Shown: positions 6,392 through 8,526 of the stretch, piece by piece
Position numbering within the stretch: the first letter of the stretch is position 1
How the letters are laid out: each line of letters opens with the position of its first letter
Origin: Verrucomicrobia bacterium 12-59-8
GTDB taxonomy: Bacteria; Verrucomicrobiota; Verrucomicrobiae; Verrucomicrobiales; Verrucomicrobiaceae
Direction: 5' to 3'
Length of the DNA: 8,526 nt
Assembly (NCBI GenBank): GCA_002279765.1
Contig: NCCR01000175.1
Location: 1-8,526, forward strand
Translations under genes and position numbers: made by a program
The notes under the pieces: generated by a model
Databases searched by the model: none
What the model was told of the DNA's origin: nothing
What the model saw: the letters and a program-made list of their open reading frames with translations, nothing else

Positions 6392-7207
6392 ATGAAGATC
6401 GCCTTCCTCACCCTTGTCACCACTTTGGCCGCAGCTCTTTCGCTCCAGGCTCAGACCACGCTGCGCATTCGCGGCTCGGACACTCTCGGTGCCAAACTCC
6501 TTCCGCAGCTCGCTGAATCCTTCAAGAAGCAGGGTGGCAAAGTCAGCTTTGACATCGCCGCCGAAGGCTCCTCCACCGCTTTCACCAATCTCGCCTCAGG
6601 CACTGCCGAAATCGGCATGTCCAGCCGCAAGGTGAAGGCTGACGAGCGCACCCTCTGCCGCAGCAAGGGCGTGTCCCTCACCGAATTCGAAGTCGGCTGG
6701 GACATGATCTCCGTCGTGGTGAACAAGAACAACCCCGTCGCCGATCTCTCCAAGAAGCAGCTTTTGCAGATCTTTGCCGGTGACATCAAGGACTGGAGCG
6801 AAGTAGGCGGCACCCCCGGCCCCATCTCCCTTTACACCCGCAATACCTCCTCAGGAACCTACAGAGACTTCATCGGTCTGGCCATGAAAGGCCGTGAGTA
6901 TGGCAGAAACAGCCAGAAGATGGCTGGCAACGAACAGATCGCGGCCGAAGTCGGCTCCAACCCCAATGGCATTGGCTACGTCGGCTACGCCTATGCCGGT
7001 GCCAAAGGCATCAAGGTCGTCTCCATCGCAGGCGCCTTTCCCAACCCGGCGGCGGTGAAGTCCTACCCGCTGTCCCGCCCGACCTTCCTCTACACCAGCG
7101 GCGAACCTGCCGGCACCACCAAGGCCTTTATCGATTTCTGCCTCAGCCCTGCGGGTGACGCCATTGTGAGCAAGGCGGGCTTCGTTCCTCTTAGCATTGC
7201 GAAGTAA
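6392..7207 (+). CDS. pstS: Phosphate ABC transporter substrate-binding protein PstS
   Basis: Periplasmic phosphate-binding subunit of the high-affinity Pst importer, 271 aa, somewhat short but normal for the compact PstS type. Residues 1-20 are a Sec signal peptide (MKIAF, a hydrophobic TLAAALSL core, cleavage likely after LQA); there is no lipobox Cys, so it should be free in the periplasm. Binding-loop motifs follow the family order: IRGSDTLG (26-33), AEGSSTAF (57-64), GTAEIGMSSR (70-79), VVVNKNNPVADLS (108-120), QIFAGDIKDWSEVGG (126-140) and TRNTSSGTYRDF (149-160), where Ser/Thr and Asp side chains and helix N-termini hold the phosphate. The start has no Shine-Dalgarno sequence, but the signal peptide begins exactly at this ATG. 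The gene diverges from the porin, is followed by a strong terminator and then pstC, and is probably induced by phosphate starvation (inference from the site-rich upstream region). Confidence 0.96.
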   Translation: MKIAFLTLVTTLAAALSLQAQTTLRIRGSDTLGAKLLPQLAESFKKQGGKVSFDIAAEGSSTAFTNLASGTAEIGMSSRKVKADERTLCRSKGVSLTEFEVGWDMISVVVNKNNPVADLSKKQLLQIFAGDIKDWSEVGGTPGPISLYTRNTSSGTYRDFIGLAMKGREYGRNSQKMAGNEQIAAEVGSNPNGIGYVGYAYAGAKGIKVVSIAGAFPNPAAVKSYPLSRPTFLYTSGEPAGTTKAFIDFCLSPAGDAIVSKAGFVPLSIAK

Positions 7208-7230
7208 TCGTTGATTGACCGACTCGCGAG

Positions 7231-7270
7231 TCCGGCGGAAGAGACTTGTCTCTACCGCCGGATTTTTTTT
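7231..7270 (+). terminator. Intrinsic terminator after pstS
   Basis: TCCGGCGG (7231-7238) pairs with CCGCCGGA (7255-7262). Inside, after one A-A mismatch, AGAGAC (7240-7245) pairs with GTCTCT (7248-7253). Eight T follow directly (7263-7270). This is a textbook Rho-independent structure lying between pstS and pstC, so it should make pstS mRNA more abundant than the permease message, with partial readthrough. Confidence 0.93.
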
Positions 7271-7299
7271 CACTTTCGGTGCCTCATCCCCCTCGCCGC

Positions 7300-8526
7300 A
7301 TGAACAGTCCCCCGACGCCCAGCAGACCGCCGCTGCGCAGCGTGCTGCTCAGGAGTCGCAAGCGCACCATCCTCGGGGTGGATCCACAGAAGCTGATCAA
7401 GTATTTCTTTGGCAGCAACGCCAGCGCCGCTGTCATCGTGCTGGTGCTCATCATGGTTTTCCTGCTGCGTGAGGGCATCGACTTCCTGCCCACCTACCAG
7501 CGCGAGCTGCAAACCTACCGCCGCGCGGGACTCGAGTTTTGTGACATCATCGACCAGCCCTTGCAGCGCAATCAGGCGCTCTCCAGCAGCCTGCGCCAGG
7601 CGGTCAGTGCTTCCTTGGAAACGCTCAGCAAGACCGCACGCGACCGCCGTGACGCGGCTTTCTTGATGAAACGGCAGGTGGAAGACAAGACCGCACGCCC
7701 ACGTGACTCCCTCACCCAGGCCCTCGAAAAAACGCCGCCTGAACCGGAGCAAATCGAAGTGTTGCGTCGCGAACTGCAGCAGGCATCCGCCACCGCTGCG
7801 GCCGCACTGCGCTATCCCGATTTCTTCACCGCTGCGGAGCGCGAGCAGCTTCAGCGTGAATTCGCCGCGCTCACGCCGGAGGTCACCGATTTGCCGCCGC
7901 TGCTGCAAACTCTCGTCGCTGAGTTCGCTGCCAAGGACCGCGAAGCGCGCGTCAAGTTTGCCTCGCTTGTACAGGCGCAGGAGGAATTTGAAGAAGCCAC
8001 CGAGCCGCTGCAGGAAGTCGTGGATGAGCTGAAGGCGAAGGCGCTGGAGACGAAGGAAAAAGCGGTGGAGTTTGAGATGCTGGAAATCAACCGCCTGCGT
8101 CTGCTCGAAGCCGCCGCCAAGGAAACTGACGCGGAAGAAAAAGCCAGCCTCACCAAGGAGGCGGAGGAGTCCGTCGCTGAAGCGGTGAATTTGGAAGAGA
8201 GCATCAAGGAGATCACTTCTCGTGCGGGTGAACTGCGCGAGCAGGTGGAAAAATATGCCGTGGTCATCGAGAAGGCCGCTGCGGTGCTGCCCAAGGACGC
8301 GGGCACCCGGGCCGCACGCAGGCTGGTCAATGACGTGCGGGAAGGCATCCCGGCGCATGCGCGTGAAATGCGGGCCGCTGCCGCCACGCTGGAAGGCTGG
8401 CACTGGGACAAGCCGGTGTCGATCTTCAGCGTCATCGGCGCTTTCTTCTTCGGCACTCAATGGATCACGAACAGTTCGTGGCAGGACTTTTTTGGTTTTG
8501 TCCCCCTGCTGACGGGTTCTCTGGTG
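7300..8526 (+). CDS. pstC: PstC-like phosphate permease, 5' part, with a large inserted coiled-coil domain
   Basis: Inner-membrane permease subunit of the Pst importer. The frame is open for 409 codons from the ATG at 7300 and runs off the right edge. After a basic N-terminus comes KLIKYFFGSNASAAVIVLVL, leading into membrane helix 1 (about 41-56) and LLREGIDF. The end, FFFGTQW (381-388) then FFGFVPLLTGSLV (397-409), matches the PstC segment before helix 2 (E. coli: FLWTKEW then YGALVPIYGTLV). In E. coli these two points are separated by fewer than 20 residues; here about 310 intervene. This insert (about 60-370) is rich in Glu, Ala, Lys, Arg and Leu with few prolines, strongly suggesting long helices or coiled coils, and by topology it should be periplasmic. 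No frameshift or stop is seen, and codon use stays like the flanks. The gene starts 29 nt after the pstS terminator without a Shine-Dalgarno sequence. Identity as PstC is strong; the insert's role is unknown. Confidence 0.9.
   Translation, partial: MNSPPTPSRPPLRSVLLRSRKRTILGVDPQKLIKYFFGSNASAAVIVLVLIMVFLLREGIDFLPTYQRELQTYRRAGLEFCDIIDQPLQRNQALSSSLRQAVSASLETLSKTARDRRDAAFLMKRQVEDKTARPRDSLTQALEKTPPEPEQIEVLRRELQQASATAAAALRYPDFFTAAEREQLQREFAALTPEVTDLPPLLQTLVAEFAAKDREARVKFASLVQAQEEFEEATEPLQEVVDELKAKALETKEKAVEFEMLEINRLRLLEAAAKETDAEEKASLTKEAEESVAEAVNLEESIKEITSRAGELREQVEKYAVVIEKAAAVLPKDAGTRAARRLVNDVREGIPAHAREMRAAAATLEGWHWDKPVSIFSVIGAFFFGTQWITNSSWQDFFGFVPLLTGSLV

Noticed and set aside
7270..8460. 396-aa open frame on the minus strand opposite pstC
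   Set aside because: Mirror of the codon bias in the coiled-coil region of PstC; the plus frame has membrane helix and permease motifs, the minus frame has none.

Overview
The window looks like a GC-rich Gram-negative chromosome segment, most likely from the Verrucomicrobia (Verrucomicrobium/Prosthecobacter-like). That placement is inferred from an outer-membrane porin of OprP type, an oversized PstC, and start codons without Shine-Dalgarno sequences. It was not tested by any search.

Left part (1-3258, + strand): the last codons of an unidentified upstream gene are followed by a two-gene signalling module. The first gene encodes a double-domain KaiC-like RecA/RAD55-family ATPase. It overlaps by 14 nt a hybrid histidine kinase with an N-terminal degenerate receiver, a HisKA/HATPase core and a C-terminal receiver. 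No kaiA or kaiB is present in the window.

Middle (3259-4601): about 370 nt without a convincing gene is packed with hairpins and may be a dispersed structured element. A minus-strand gene then encodes an unrecognised membrane-anchored protein with about three N-terminal membrane segments. A terminator-like hairpin lies upstream of that gene, just past the porin stop codon.

Right part (4602-8526): a phosphate-acquisition locus. A minus-strand porin related to phosphate-selective porins O/P diverges from a plus-strand pstS. The 257-nt region between them holds a Pho-box-like 7+4+7 direct repeat and two identical 17-bp copies of an inverted-repeat motif, probably operators. pstS ends at a strong intrinsic terminator. 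Only 29 nt later comes a pstC-like permease gene, open to the window edge, in which about 310 residues of charged, alanine-rich, probably coiled-coil sequence separate the first membrane helix from the conserved permease core. The likely flow is porin (outer membrane), PstS (periplasm), PstC (inner membrane), with pstA, pstB and phoU expected beyond the right edge.
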